From positions 32,605 to 96,604 of the forward strand of contig MGZJ01000034.1 in NCBI GenBank assembly GCA_001802645.1: a DNA stretch of 64,000 nucleotides. Reading direction: 5' to 3'. The notes beneath the pieces are model-generated. The model did not search any database. It worked only from the letters and a program-made list of their open reading frames with translations, and had not been told where the DNA came from. How positions within the stretch are numbered: the stretch's first letter is position 1; every line of letters starts with the position of its first letter. The translations under genes were made by a program, and so were the position numbers. This DNA is from Geobacteraceae bacterium GWC2_53_11. GTDB lineage: Bacteria; Desulfobacterota; Desulfuromonadia; Geobacterales; Pseudopelobacteraceae. Positions 23,960 to 33,181 of the stretch are shown in pieces.

Positions 23960-25306
23960 ATGAACATTCTACTGATATATCCAGGATTGATTGAAGGTTT
24001 TAACTCTTACGACAGGGGGTGCAACTGGATCAATCACGGCGTAGGAATAATTTCAACTGTTCTAAAAAATGAGGGCCATTTTATTACATACATGGATCTC
24101 AGAAAACTTCACAACTGGAATGAAGTAACGTCAGAAATCCGTCGTATCGAGTTTGAAATGGCATTAATTTCCGTTGCTACTGTTGACTTTGAACCGGCAC
24201 AAAAGCTTGCAGAAATAATCAAGTCAAAAAATATACATATTAAAATCATGGTTGGAGGTCCACATCCAACACTCATGACTCATCAAACTGCCGAAGTTAA
24301 GTCATTTGATTACATTTTCACTCATGAAGCCGAAAAAACCCTGCCATCACTTCTGCATAACCTTCATGACATCCCACGCATCATAAAGGGAGAGATGCCT
24401 CCGGATCTTGACAAGCTTCCCTTCGTTGACAGAGCCTTGACACCTACGGGAGAAACACCATTTTTTGCAGGACTTGCACAACCTTATTTTTCAATTACCG
24501 CTTCACGGGGATGCATGTATAAATGTTCGTTCTGTCAGCCTGCAGAGCGCTCTATTTTTGGCAATATCGTGAGAAAAAGGAGCGTCGACAATATCCTTGA
24601 TGAAATTGAATATCTCGCCAAAAACCATGGCATGCAGTCTTTTATGATCCACGATGACTGTTTTACGCAATATTATTCCTGGATAGAGGAATTTTGTGCA
24701 AAAAAAATTGAGAGAGGGTTTGAACAGAAGTTTGTTTGCCAAAGCCGCGCTGATATCATATGCAAGCGCCCCGATCTTATGCAAAAACTTGTTGATTCCG
24801 GTCTTGACTGGGTACTGATTGGCTTTGAAAGCGGTAGCGACCGTGTCCTCGACTTTATCAAAAAGGGCACCTCTGTTGAACAGAATCTTCAGGCTGCCCG
24901 CATCTGCAAAGAGCTTGGAATAAAAATATTTGCAAACTATATGTTCGGGCTTCCCACAGAATCCAGAGGCGAAATGGAGCAAACTGTAAAAATGATGCGC
25001 AGAATAAAGCCTGATATTTTCAGTCCATCTGTATTCACCCCGGCACCGGGGAGCGAATTATATGATTATTGCATAACACACGACCTGAATCTGATCAGCA
25101 CATCAGACGCTTATAGCAGAAATGTAATGAGCGGAGCAAAAATCAAGGGCGTCGATTACAACTTTGTAAAAAGAATGGTTTTTGAAAGTGAGTCGGGGAA
25201 AGTTGCGGGGACTGTCAGGTACATAAGCAACATAGTGATCGAAAAATTCAAGGCAAAGGAAGGATTGAAACGGATCTTTTCAGTACCGGCAAAGGATAAT
25301 ATCTGA
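23960..25306 (+). CDS. Cobalamin-binding radical SAM protein
   Basis: 448-residue protein with an N-terminal B12-binding-like domain (about 1-145; I-M-V-G-G-P-H-P-T at 96-104 is typical of this class) and a radical SAM domain whose [4Fe-4S] ligands are Cys185, Cys189 and Cys192 in R-G-C-M-Y-K-C-S-F-C. Relatives include BchE-like enzymes and methyltransferases acting on unreactive carbons. The classical D-x-H-x-x-G cobalamin ligand motif is not evident, as in many members. It is the first gene of an AT-rich polysaccharide cluster, so it may modify a sugar or lipid carrier; substrate unknown. The stop codon overlaps the probable CTG start of the flippase gene. Confidence 0.88.
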   Translation: MNILLIYPGLIEGFNSYDRGCNWINHGVGIISTVLKNEGHFITYMDLRKLHNWNEVTSEIRRIEFEMALISVATVDFEPAQKLAEIIKSKNIHIKIMVGGPHPTLMTHQTAEVKSFDYIFTHEAEKTLPSLLHNLHDIPRIIKGEMPPDLDKLPFVDRALTPTGETPFFAGLAQPYFSITASRGCMYKCSFCQPAERSIFGNIVRKRSVDNILDEIEYLAKNHGMQSFMIHDDCFTQYYSWIEEFCAKKIERGFEQKFVCQSRADIICKRPDLMQKLVDSGLDWVLIGFESGSDRVLDFIKKGTSVEQNLQAARICKELGIKIFANYMFGLPTESRGEMEQTVKMMRRIKPDIFSPSVFTPAPGSELYDYCITHDLNLISTSDAYSRNVMSGAKIKGVDYNFVKRMVFESESGKVAGTVRYISNIVIEKFKAKEGLKRIFSVPAKDNI

Positions 25307-26832
25307 GTTCAAATATCAGTTCACGAATAGTAAGGAATTCCAAATTCAACATCCTCAGGACATTTCTAACTGTTCCGATCACACTATTATTGACCCCTTA
25401 TATAATGAAAAATTTGGGGGCAAAAGAATTTGGCATTTGGGCGCTTGTTGGGGTTATCTCGTCATACGCTCAACTAAGTGATTTTGGAATAACGGAAAGT
25501 ATGATCAAGTTTATGGCGGAGTATGAGGCGCGCAAAGATATTAACCGGTTGAACCAGCTTATAAATACGTCCATGGTTGTATATATGGTTCTAAGTATCC
25601 TTTTTTGCTTCATTTTCATCAGTATTCTTCCGTTTGTTATCAATAGAATTTTGTGTATTCCTATTCTTCTTCAGGAAAAAGCCAACCATATTTTCACTAT
25701 TGCTATCATCCTGTTCTTTGCCAACATGGTGATGGGAGTCTTTGGCTCACTTATCATAGGTTTCCAGCAAATGGGCTACAGCAACCTAATCGGGCTGGCG
25801 TCTACCGTTATTACAGCATGTGGTACATTTGCATTTATTTCAAATGGTTACGGACTGCATGGGCTTGTCTACAACAATGCACTTGTGACATTAGTTGTCG
25901 CTATATTTAATTTTTATGCTGCTAAGCTTATATTTCCCGGCATGTGCTTAAATCCTTTCAAGTACTTCAACAAAGATATTTTAAAAATGATTTTCGGTTT
26001 CAGCTGGAAAGTGCAAGTCTCTAACATAACCCAACTGCTGGTATATCAGGTGGATCGTGTATTACTTAGCCATTACGTGGGGTTGGAAGCGGTTAGCTTC
26101 TATGAGATTTCCTACCGCATAGCCAGCCAGGCGAGAGGATTTATCACTTCCATTTTCTCCCCGATATTACCTGCCGCATCAGCGCTTCATGCTGTTGAAG
26201 GCAACGATAAAATTGTCGGACTTTACAAAAGGTCGTTCAAATACATGGCCATCACTGTCGTTCCATTTATGACTCTGCTTATCGCTCTTGCACACCCTTT
26301 CATGAGAACCTGGATGGGAGCAGAATATGATACCAGCGCAATTACCATGCAACTGTTATTGATAGCATATACCATTACACTTTTTACAGGGCCTGGCTCA
26401 TTCATATTGAGCGGTATAAACAAACCACAGGTAGGTATGAAATCATCGGCAATGGCGGGATTAACCAATCTGACTTTATGTTGGCTGCTTGTTCAGACAG
26501 TGGGGTATTATGGAATAATTATCGGCATAGCCACCTCAATGTTAACATCGGGAATTTATTTCATTTTTATGGTTCACAAAAACATTAGTGGCATTAACTG
26601 GCAGTTGTATCCGCAGACACTTATAAAACCTTTTCTCGTATCAACCAGCCTCGCAATATTTATTCCCGCTCTCGATGTACTATTGCCCATAAAAGGATAT
26701 ATTTCATTATTTACTATAAGCACTGTATACCTGACGCTAGCAGGCATGCTTTTGCTCCGTGGTAACTACTTTGATGAATTTGATCGCAAGACTATGGCGT
26801 TACTCATTCCATTCAGACGGATGGGGCTATGA
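25303..26832 (+). CDS. wzx: Polysaccharide flippase (Wzx-like), probable CTG start
   Basis: About 509-residue membrane protein with roughly twelve hydrophobic segments, MATE/MviN-like superfamily, the type that moves lipid-linked repeat units across the cytoplasmic membrane. The only ordinary starts in frame are TTG 25390 and ATG 25405, but the frame upstream encodes S-S-R-I-V-R-N-S-K-F-N-I-L-R, the usual beginning of this family. CTG at 25303 has AAAGGA six bases upstream and overlaps the preceding stop as CTGA. I therefore place the start there; a sequence error is the alternative. It overlaps the following glycosyltransferase by four bases. Confidence 0.88.
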   Translation: MSSNISSRIVRNSKFNILRTFLTVPITLLLTPYIMKNLGAKEFGIWALVGVISSYAQLSDFGITESMIKFMAEYEARKDINRLNQLINTSMVVYMVLSILFCFIFISILPFVINRILCIPILLQEKANHIFTIAIILFFANMVMGVFGSLIIGFQQMGYSNLIGLASTVITACGTFAFISNGYGLHGLVYNNALVTLVVAIFNFYAAKLIFPGMCLNPFKYFNKDILKMIFGFSWKVQVSNITQLLVYQVDRVLLSHYVGLEAVSFYEISYRIASQARGFITSIFSPILPAASALHAVEGNDKIVGLYKRSFKYMAITVVPFMTLLIALAHPFMRTWMGAEYDTSAITMQLLLIAYTITLFTGPGSFILSGINKPQVGMKSSAMAGLTNLTLCWLLVQTVGYYGIIIGIATSMLTSGIYFIFMVHKNISGINWQLYPQTLIKPFLVSTSLAIFIPALDVLLPIKGYISLFTISTVYLTLAGMLLLRGNYFDEFDRKTMALLIPFRRMGL

Positions 26833-27755
26833 CACATTCATACTCTCAAAAAGTCAGCGTATGCATCCCCACGTACAATTACAGCAGATTTATTGCTGAT
26901 TCTATCGAATCAGTCCTTGCACAAACCTTTACAGACTTTGAACTGATAATTGTTGATAACTGTTCAGAAGATGACACCAGAGAGGTCGTCGCACCTTTTT
27001 TGCAACGCGATAATAGAGTTACATATATTTGCAATGAAACCAATGTAGGAATGGTCAATAATTGGAACAAGTGCCTTGAGTTGGCAAAGGGTGAATATAT
27101 TAAGCTGCTTTGCGCCGACGACACCCTGGAGTCAGAATGCCTTGAGAAGCAGGTATCCGTGTTGGACCTACATTCGACAGCGTCAATGACAAGCTGCAGC
27201 AGATTTATTACAGACAAATCATTACGAGTGCTTAAAACCTTGAGTTTCTGTCACAAAACAGCAACGATGAGTGGGCATAAACTCATTAACTTCTGCCTCA
27301 AGAATGGCAATATGGTTGGAGAGCCTCCAGCAGTTTTGTTTCGTTCAAACAAGGCAACCCGTGGATTTTTACAAACGTACAGGCAAATCACTGACCTGGA
27401 AATGTGGCTTCATCTGCTGGAGCAGGGCGACTTGGTAGTACAGCCCCAGCCGCTCTGTAAAATACGTCAACACGATGAACAAATGACCATAGCAAACAAC
27501 AATAACCTGCCCATAGATGAAAATCTGTTTCTGTACCTTGATTATCTAGAAAAACCATACATTTCAAAGTGTAACAAGTATAGGTTGCTCTATCGCATTT
27601 CTGTTTTACTGCACACCTTCAATTACGACCAGACCAGCCACCCGTCTTTACATAACCGCGCAACACTGTATAGACTATTATATGGTGCGTTTAAATTGAA
27701 AAACTTTTTAAGTCATTTGCTCTGTATCCGTTCAAATAACACATCAGGATTTTAG
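26829..27755 (+). CDS. Family 2 glycosyltransferase
   Basis: 308-residue GT-A-fold glycosyltransferase. The N-terminal motif V-S-V-C-I-P-T-Y-N-Y (about 9-18), the nucleotide-binding V-D-N-C-S-E-D-D-T (about 42-50) and the metal-binding A-D-D (about 97-99) are all present. Acceptor and donor sugars cannot be told from the sequence. It is cytoplasmic or membrane-associated and would add a sugar to the growing lipid-linked repeat unit. The start overlaps the flippase stop (ATGA) and the stop TAG is directly followed by the next gene's ATG, so the genes are tightly coupled. AT-rich like the rest of the island. Confidence 0.9.
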   Translation: MTHSYSQKVSVCIPTYNYSRFIADSIESVLAQTFTDFELIIVDNCSEDDTREVVAPFLQRDNRVTYICNETNVGMVNNWNKCLELAKGEYIKLLCADDTLESECLEKQVSVLDLHSTASMTSCSRFITDKSLRVLKTLSFCHKTATMSGHKLINFCLKNGNMVGEPPAVLFRSNKATRGFLQTYRQITDLEMWLHLLEQGDLVVQPQPLCKIRQHDEQMTIANNNNLPIDENLFLYLDYLEKPYISKCNKYRLLYRISVLLHTFNYDQTSHPSLHNRATLYRLLYGAFKLKNFLSHLLCIRSNNTSGF

Positions 27756-28697
27756 ATGACATCATACGGTGATAAAGTATCTGTCTGTCTGCTAACCTAC
27801 AACCATGTAAATTTGGTCGAGTCCACTATCAAGACGGTTCTCGACCAGACCGTACAGGGATTTGAATTTATTGTGAGTGACGATCACTCGACTGACGGAA
27901 CCTGGCAGAAAATTCTCGATCTTGCTTCAGCAGATGCACGGATAACGCCGATTCAGACGCCATACAATATTGGCATGCCCGGAAACACCAACTATGCAGT
28001 ATCGCATACGTCTCGGCCCTATATAGCACTTCTGCACCACGATGATCTGTACCGCAAGGACTTGCTCGAAAAGTGGACTGGAGTAATGGAGCGGCATCCC
28101 GATGTAGGGTTTGTATTCAATCCGTATGGAGTGTTCGAGTCTGATTCTGTCTTCGACCATCCTTTCAGGAATGAAAAATTGGATGGCAGATGGTTTCTGG
28201 AAAAACATCTCTTCCATTATTGGGGATGTCCGGTACGAGGTACTGCGCTGATCAGGAGGGATGCCTTTGAAGCAGTCAGTGGAATGCGTGAAGAATTTGG
28301 CTTGTTGGCCGACATCGATTTGTGGATGCGTTTGGCACGGAACGGGCCTGTCGGGTATGTTCCTGAACCGGTAATCATTGTAAGGCATGATCGCCCTGAA
28401 TACTATCCTGACATTTATACAGGTAAATCCTGGTCTTGGTGCCGAAAATATTTTTTATATGAGATTCATGGCAGAAATCGGGAAGAGTACTATAGTGGCA
28501 TTAGACTACGTTGCGAAATGCTGAAATTTAGGTTCAAGGTGACTGTGGAAACCATAAAATGGCTCGGTTATGCTGTTGTGCGCAATAGGCCGGATATGTT
28601 TCTGGATTCCGGCAAGAACACGAGTACTTACGAACTGTCCATAGTCAGGGCCGTAAAGTTCATTGCTAAAAGACTTTGCAGGCATCATACCCAGTAA
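27756..28697 (+). CDS. Family 2 glycosyltransferase
   Basis: 313-residue GT-A-fold glycosyltransferase with V-S-V-C-L-L-T-Y-N-H near the N-terminus, V-S-D-D-H-S-T-D-G-T (about 40-49) and a metal-site H-H-D-D (about 94-97). It begins immediately after the stop of the preceding glycosyltransferase, with which it shares fold but only limited sequence similarity. It is expected to act in assembly of the same polysaccharide; sugar specificity unknown. Confidence 0.9.
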   Translation: MTSYGDKVSVCLLTYNHVNLVESTIKTVLDQTVQGFEFIVSDDHSTDGTWQKILDLASADARITPIQTPYNIGMPGNTNYAVSHTSRPYIALLHHDDLYRKDLLEKWTGVMERHPDVGFVFNPYGVFESDSVFDHPFRNEKLDGRWFLEKHLFHYWGCPVRGTALIRRDAFEAVSGMREEFGLLADIDLWMRLARNGPVGYVPEPVIIVRHDRPEYYPDIYTGKSWSWCRKYFLYEIHGRNREEYYSGIRLRCEMLKFRFKVTVETIKWLGYAVVRNRPDMFLDSGKNTSTYELSIVRAVKFIAKRLCRHHTQ

Positions 28698-28707
28698 CGG
28701 GGGAACG

Positions 28708-29649
28708 GTGAAATCATTTAATTTAATTTGCCCAATGGACAAAACGGCACTTGCAAAATTGGGATTATCGTATTGTTGTCCCGCCTGCAATAAATCCTAC
28801 CCATTGGAAAAAGGGGTTATTAAATTTCTGGAACAAGCCGATGACTTTTACGAGGGTGCCTACGAATGTCAGGTTCGCTTTATACCCCGTAGTGAGAGAA
28901 TATGGCATATTTGGCCACTCTGGCTGATCAACAGTGGCTATCCCTGGATGGTCAGGAAACACGTCCCGGCTGGTAGCACGGTTTTGGAACTGGGTTGCGC
29001 AGGAGGTGTTCGTTACTTCGGTAACCGTTACCGGATGATTGGTTGTGATCTTTCCTTTTCGGCATTACTGAAACTGGAGGATATATATGAGGCCAGATTA
29101 CAGGCAGATGCCTCCAGTTGTTTACCGTTACCAGACAGTTCGGTGGATGCAGTGGTCAGTTCGTTTTTCTGGGAGCATATTCCACCAGCGGTCAAGCCCA
29201 AGATTCTGATAGAAATAAACAGAATCCTGCGTCCAAGCGGCAAACTGATTTTTCTTTATGATGTGGAGACAGAAAACTCCCTTATCAAACGCTTTAGAAG
29301 CGTTGACCAAGCCAAGTATAATAGCCTTTTTATAGAGGGTGATGGTCATCTGGGTTATCAGCCTCCACGGAAAAACCTGTCAATTTTCACCGAAGCCGGA
29401 TTTCGGCTGATCACCCATAAAGGACTGGAAAAAACGTGGATACAGTCACCGTCATCATATATTAAACTTGCACAATTTGGTGCAGGAACTCCGTTATTAG
29501 GTGTTTTGGCTCGCAAAATTGAACGTCCCCCGCTGTTATATTTCTACAGTGGGTTGCTACGGTTGATAGACACGTTAATATGCCCCTTGCTACCTGATGT
29601 GTTGTCACGCATTGATCTGGTGGTCTACGTTAAAGAGAGAAATCAATGA
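28708..29649 (+). CDS. SAM-dependent methyltransferase with Trm112-like zinc ribbon
   Basis: 313-residue protein. The N-terminus is a small zinc-ribbon-like module, Cys8 and Cys23/Cys24/Cys27 in L-I-C-P-M-D-K and Y-C-C-P-A-C, resembling Trm112-type domains. A class I methyltransferase fold follows with V-L-E-L-G-C-A-G-G (92-100) as SAM motif I, then a Methyltransf_11-like core and a C-terminal extension. I chose the GTG at 28708, after G-rich sequence; an in-frame TTG at 28663 overlaps the previous gene. In glycan clusters such enzymes methylate sugars or terminate chains. Substrate unknown. Confidence 0.85.
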   Translation: MKSFNLICPMDKTALAKLGLSYCCPACNKSYPLEKGVIKFLEQADDFYEGAYECQVRFIPRSERIWHIWPLWLINSGYPWMVRKHVPAGSTVLELGCAGGVRYFGNRYRMIGCDLSFSALLKLEDIYEARLQADASSCLPLPDSSVDAVVSSFFWEHIPPAVKPKILIEINRILRPSGKLIFLYDVETENSLIKRFRSVDQAKYNSLFIEGDGHLGYQPPRKNLSIFTEAGFRLITHKGLEKTWIQSPSSYIKLAQFGAGTPLLGVLARKIERPPLLYFYSGLLRLIDTLICPLLPDVLSRIDLVVYVKERNQ

Positions 29650-29700
29650 TACGGATTTTGCACAATCCATGACCCCTATTTGCTCAACCCGGAGGTATAT

Positions 29701-30576
29701 GTGCTTATACGATTGCTATATTTTTTCATTTCGAGGCAGCTTGGATGGCGGTTTGGCAGATCACTTTACATGAGAGCCCGAGGTGACGTTGCCAATGAGA
29801 TTTTAAGCAACGGTGAGTTCATGGTTCAACAATGTGTTGTCGAGGGCTGGAAAAACAAACCTGATTCTGAAGCTAAACTTGTTGTTTTCGACGTAGGGGC
29901 AAATGTAGGAAACTGGTCAGAATTATTGCTTGCCCATATAGACTCACTTCACAATAACAATATTATTCCTTGTGATCTTCATCTGTTCGAACCTATTTCT
30001 GAAACCTTTACTACTTTAAAAAAACGCTTTCAGGATTCTGGGCACAGTACCTCACTTTATTTTCATCAGTTGGCACTTTCCTCGTCAAAGGGCAATGACC
30101 AGATGTACCTTCTCGGCGCATCCGGTATTAACTCAATACATTCTGACAAAACAAATGGCAACGCAGCATCTGTTACAATTACGAAAGATACCGCCGCCAA
30201 TATTTGTGTGTCACATGCAATTTCCAAAATACATTTGCTGAAATCTGATACAGAAGGACATGACATGGAGGTAATTCTTGGTGCCTTACCCCTTTTGAGA
30301 GAGAACAGAATCTCTGTACTGCAATTTGAATACAACCATCGTTGGGTATACTCACGGCACTTTCTGAAAGACGTTTTTGATTCAATCTACCAGCTACCCT
30401 ACAGGATCGGTAAAATCCAATCAGATCACATTGAATTATATACTGACTGGCATCCCGAAATGGAGCGCTTTTTCGAAGCAAACTACATTCTTATACATGA
30501 AGATTCCTTGTCATGGTTTAGTACCCGTGAAACAACCTTTGACAAGCATAATACTGCAGCATCATCTTTTTTATGA
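29701..30576 (+). CDS. FkbM family methyltransferase
   Basis: 291-residue SAM-dependent methyltransferase of the FkbM type, with V-V-F-D-V-G-A-N-V-G-N-W (about 61-72) as SAM motif I and the family's later K-S-D-T-E-G-H-D segment (about 181-188). FkbM proteins O-methylate sugars and polyketides. GTG at 29701 is preceded by GGAGG at a spacing of five bases and is preferred over TTG 29680. It overlaps the next gene by four bases. It is the second methyltransferase in the cluster, so the polysaccharide or its end is likely methylated at two positions or one enzyme caps the chain. Confidence 0.88.
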   Translation: MLIRLLYFFISRQLGWRFGRSLYMRARGDVANEILSNGEFMVQQCVVEGWKNKPDSEAKLVVFDVGANVGNWSELLLAHIDSLHNNNIIPCDLHLFEPISETFTTLKKRFQDSGHSTSLYFHQLALSSSKGNDQMYLLGASGINSIHSDKTNGNAASVTITKDTAANICVSHAISKIHLLKSDTEGHDMEVILGALPLLRENRISVLQFEYNHRWVYSRHFLKDVFDSIYQLPYRIGKIQSDHIELYTDWHPEMERFFEANYILIHEDSLSWFSTRETTFDKHNTAASSFL

Positions 30577-31634
30577 ACATTCTCGTTATCGGCAAATTCT
30601 ATACTGAAGGCTTCGGACTGCACATAGCTGAAAACCTGGAAACTATGGGGCATACCGTCAGTCGATTCGAACCTGGTTATCGCTCCGACCGCATTGGAGG
30701 TTTAGTGGGGCACCGTATCGACCAGGCAGGAAGAGTCCTTCGGGGGATATCCGACAATCTGCCTGCCATGCGATCATGGCATCTGAGAAAGCTCTGGGAT
30801 TTAATAGAAAATTTGTCACTAGACCTTGTCATCGTTATCCATGATTTTCTCTGGCCGTCTGAGGTAGCGGAACTGAAACGGCGAAGTGAAGCACCTGTCG
30901 TTCTCTGGTTTCCTGATGCCTTGGTTAATTTTGGTCGAGGCTTTTTTATGAACGCCCCCTATGATGGTCTTTTTTTTAAGGATCCCTTTATAGTTGATCG
31001 TTTGAAAAATTTTCTCGACATTCCGGTATATTATCTTCCGGAATGTTTTAACCCGATGAAGCATAGCGCGGCAAATATTGATGAAAGCGAGCTTGCCTCT
31101 TACCGTTGTGATATTACATGTGCAGGGAATCAGCACTCATGGCGCGTTGCAATATTCAAACAATTGTCTGAATACAATGTAAAACTTTGGGGGCCGCCAC
31201 AACCACTGTGGCTTGACATTGCTCCAGTTACGAAAATGCATCAAGGGCGACCGGTGCACAACAGAGAGAAGACAAGCGCATTTAGAGCTGCAAAGATTGT
31301 CGTGAACAATCTGCATTATGGAGAAATATGGGGCGTAAACGTGCGAACTTTCGAGATTGCGGGAATCGGAGGCTTCCAAATGGTTGACTGGAGACCAGGA
31401 ATTGAGCCGCTTTTCAAAATAGGAAAGGAACTGATCTGCTTTCGCAGCATTTCCGATCTTAAACAGAAAATAGATTACTGGCTTCCCCGTGATGATGAGA
31501 GGCAGGAGATTGCGTTAGCGGGAATGCAACGGGCACATGCGGAGCACACCTACTCTCAGCGATTATCGTTATTGCTCGATACATTGGTTGGAAAAGAGTC
31601 TGGATACCCCCTTCCACTTGGCAGAGACGCATGA
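30573..31634 (+). CDS. CgeB-like glycosyltransferase
   Basis: 353-residue protein of the CgeB/Glyco_trans_1_2 type: N-terminal M-N-I-L-V-I-G-K, a Rossmann-like first half with L-V-I-V-I-H-D-F (about 84-91), then the characteristic C-terminal part with V-N-N-L-H-Y-G-E-I-W-G-V-N-V-R-T-F-E (about 245-262). In this family the second half contains the probable donor-binding glutamate. It is probably a GT-B-fold glycosyltransferase; members are annotated as spore maturation proteins in Bacillus but are common in surface glycan clusters. Overlaps both neighbours by four bases. Confidence 0.82.
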   Translation: MNILVIGKFYTEGFGLHIAENLETMGHTVSRFEPGYRSDRIGGLVGHRIDQAGRVLRGISDNLPAMRSWHLRKLWDLIENLSLDLVIVIHDFLWPSEVAELKRRSEAPVVLWFPDALVNFGRGFFMNAPYDGLFFKDPFIVDRLKNFLDIPVYYLPECFNPMKHSAANIDESELASYRCDITCAGNQHSWRVAIFKQLSEYNVKLWGPPQPLWLDIAPVTKMHQGRPVHNREKTSAFRAAKIVVNNLHYGEIWGVNVRTFEIAGIGGFQMVDWRPGIEPLFKIGKELICFRSISDLKQKIDYWLPRDDERQEIALAGMQRAHAEHTYSQRLSLLLDTLVGKESGYPLPLGRDA

Positions 31635-33181
31635 CCGACAATAATGCCTTGAGCACATCCAGTCGCAACAATTACACTCAGTCACCATCATCTCGAAAAC
31701 ATGCAACAACCATTTCTGAGTTGAGAGTTCTGGTTATATTGCTTTCGTTGATAATATGCTCCGTTTTGTCGATGCATTTGGTTACGAATTCACAGGGTTT
31801 TATAGCTTATACGCTTCTTCTGGCCGGGTACCTTGTTGCAGAGATCAGGAATATTTTCAAGCAGGATCCTTATCTTGCATGGATTAATCCTGCCGTATTT
31901 GCTTCTCTGGCTACCTTTATGCTGACTTTCGTATTTACAAACGTGCTCTATTTTATGCCCGACAACTTAGTCAGTCTCGTAGGCTTACAACCAGTCATAA
32001 CAGCTTGGATGAACCAGCTGATGTTTCTGGTACTGCTGGCAGCTTGCGCTATGTGGATTGGGTACAACTCTGTTGCAGGGAGAATAATTAGTCAGACTTT
32101 GCAAAAGAGTCGTCTGCTTCACTTGTGCATAGCACCTTCAGAAAACATCAATAAACGTGCAGTTATTGTCTTTATTATTATTAATTTAATTGCTCGCCTG
32201 TGGGCCATCAAACTTGGTTGGTATGGCTACTCTGCCTCCACAGAACTGCTTAGTTCAGGTGCAAACTTTACTGAATATTTCAATATTGCGGATTGGATCG
32301 GCAAACTTGTTTTGCTTGTCGTTGCTATTCACTATTTTTCTTTATCATACCCGATGGTAAGCGACCGAACACTTTTGTGGCTTATGCTTAGCTATCAAGT
32401 TGTTTTCGGACTCCTCTCTGGAATGAAGTCCGGAGTAGTAGTCCCGTTCATCATTGTCGCCATTGCTTATTACTGTCAAAAAAACCGTTTTCCTCTCTGG
32501 GTGGTTCCTGCCGTTGTTGCTTCGGTTTTTGCTGCATATACTGTTATTGAACCGTTCCGGGCTTCCCGTAATGAAAATGCTCACTTCTCAGGCAAAAGCC
32601 TTGGTAGCATTGTATCAACAATGACGAATGTAAATAAAATTAGCGAGTTTGAAAGCACCAAAGTCGCTCCAACTTGGTTGAGCGTGCTTGCACGACTTAA
32701 TCTTACCTACATCGCATCGTTAGGAATTGAGTATGCGGCAAACAACAAACTGCCAGATGACAGACCCCATTTCTTACGCAATATTCTACTAGCGCCCGCA
32801 CATGCGATTGTGCCGAGATTTTTATGGAATGAAAAACCTCTCCAGCAAGATGGGCTTTGGTATACAAAAAGAGTTCTGGGAGTTGATGTTTTCAGTGCAA
32901 CGGCCATGAGTCCGTTTACCTATCTTAATTTTGCCGGTGGGCCATTGGCAGTGATCCTGGGCTTTTTATTTGTGGGGATTATCCAACGGGGGCTGTTTGA
33001 CGGCCTGCGAAGTTTTGGTACTGGCGGGCTTATAGTTTTTTTAGGGTTGTTAAGCACTATTGGCACTATCGACAATTCATTCAACACGGTTATTATTGGA
33101 ATCATCAGGTATTTTCCAATGCTGATCGTTGCACAATATGTGCTAATGCAACATCCAAATAAGAGCTTTCATGAAAAATAG
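31631..33181 (+). CDS. wzy: Wzy-like oligosaccharide repeat-unit polymerase
   Basis: 516-residue membrane protein with about twelve hydrophobic segments and a large extracytoplasmic loop (about 295-420), the usual shape of Wzy polymerases. Sequence motifs are weak, as always for this family; R-N-E-N-A-H-F and P-R-F-L-W-N-E-K-P (about 398-406) are typical polar loop elements. It would polymerise undecaprenyl-linked units flipped by the Wzx protein at 25303-26832. Starts within the previous stop (ATGA) and overlaps the next gene by 11 bp. Assigned by topology and context. Confidence 0.82.
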   Translation: MTDNNALSTSSRNNYTQSPSSRKHATTISELRVLVILLSLIICSVLSMHLVTNSQGFIAYTLLLAGYLVAEIRNIFKQDPYLAWINPAVFASLATFMLTFVFTNVLYFMPDNLVSLVGLQPVITAWMNQLMFLVLLAACAMWIGYNSVAGRIISQTLQKSRLLHLCIAPSENINKRAVIVFIIINLIARLWAIKLGWYGYSASTELLSSGANFTEYFNIADWIGKLVLLVVAIHYFSLSYPMVSDRTLLWLMLSYQVVFGLLSGMKSGVVVPFIIVAIAYYCQKNRFPLWVVPAVVASVFAAYTVIEPFRASRNENAHFSGKSLGSIVSTMTNVNKISEFESTKVAPTWLSVLARLNLTYIASLGIEYAANNKLPDDRPHFLRNILLAPAHAIVPRFLWNEKPLQQDGLWYTKRVLGVDVFSATAMSPFTYLNFAGGPLAVILGFLFVGIIQRGLFDGLRSFGTGGLIVFLGLLSTIGTIDNSFNTVIIGIIRYFPMLIVAQYVLMQHPNKSFHEK

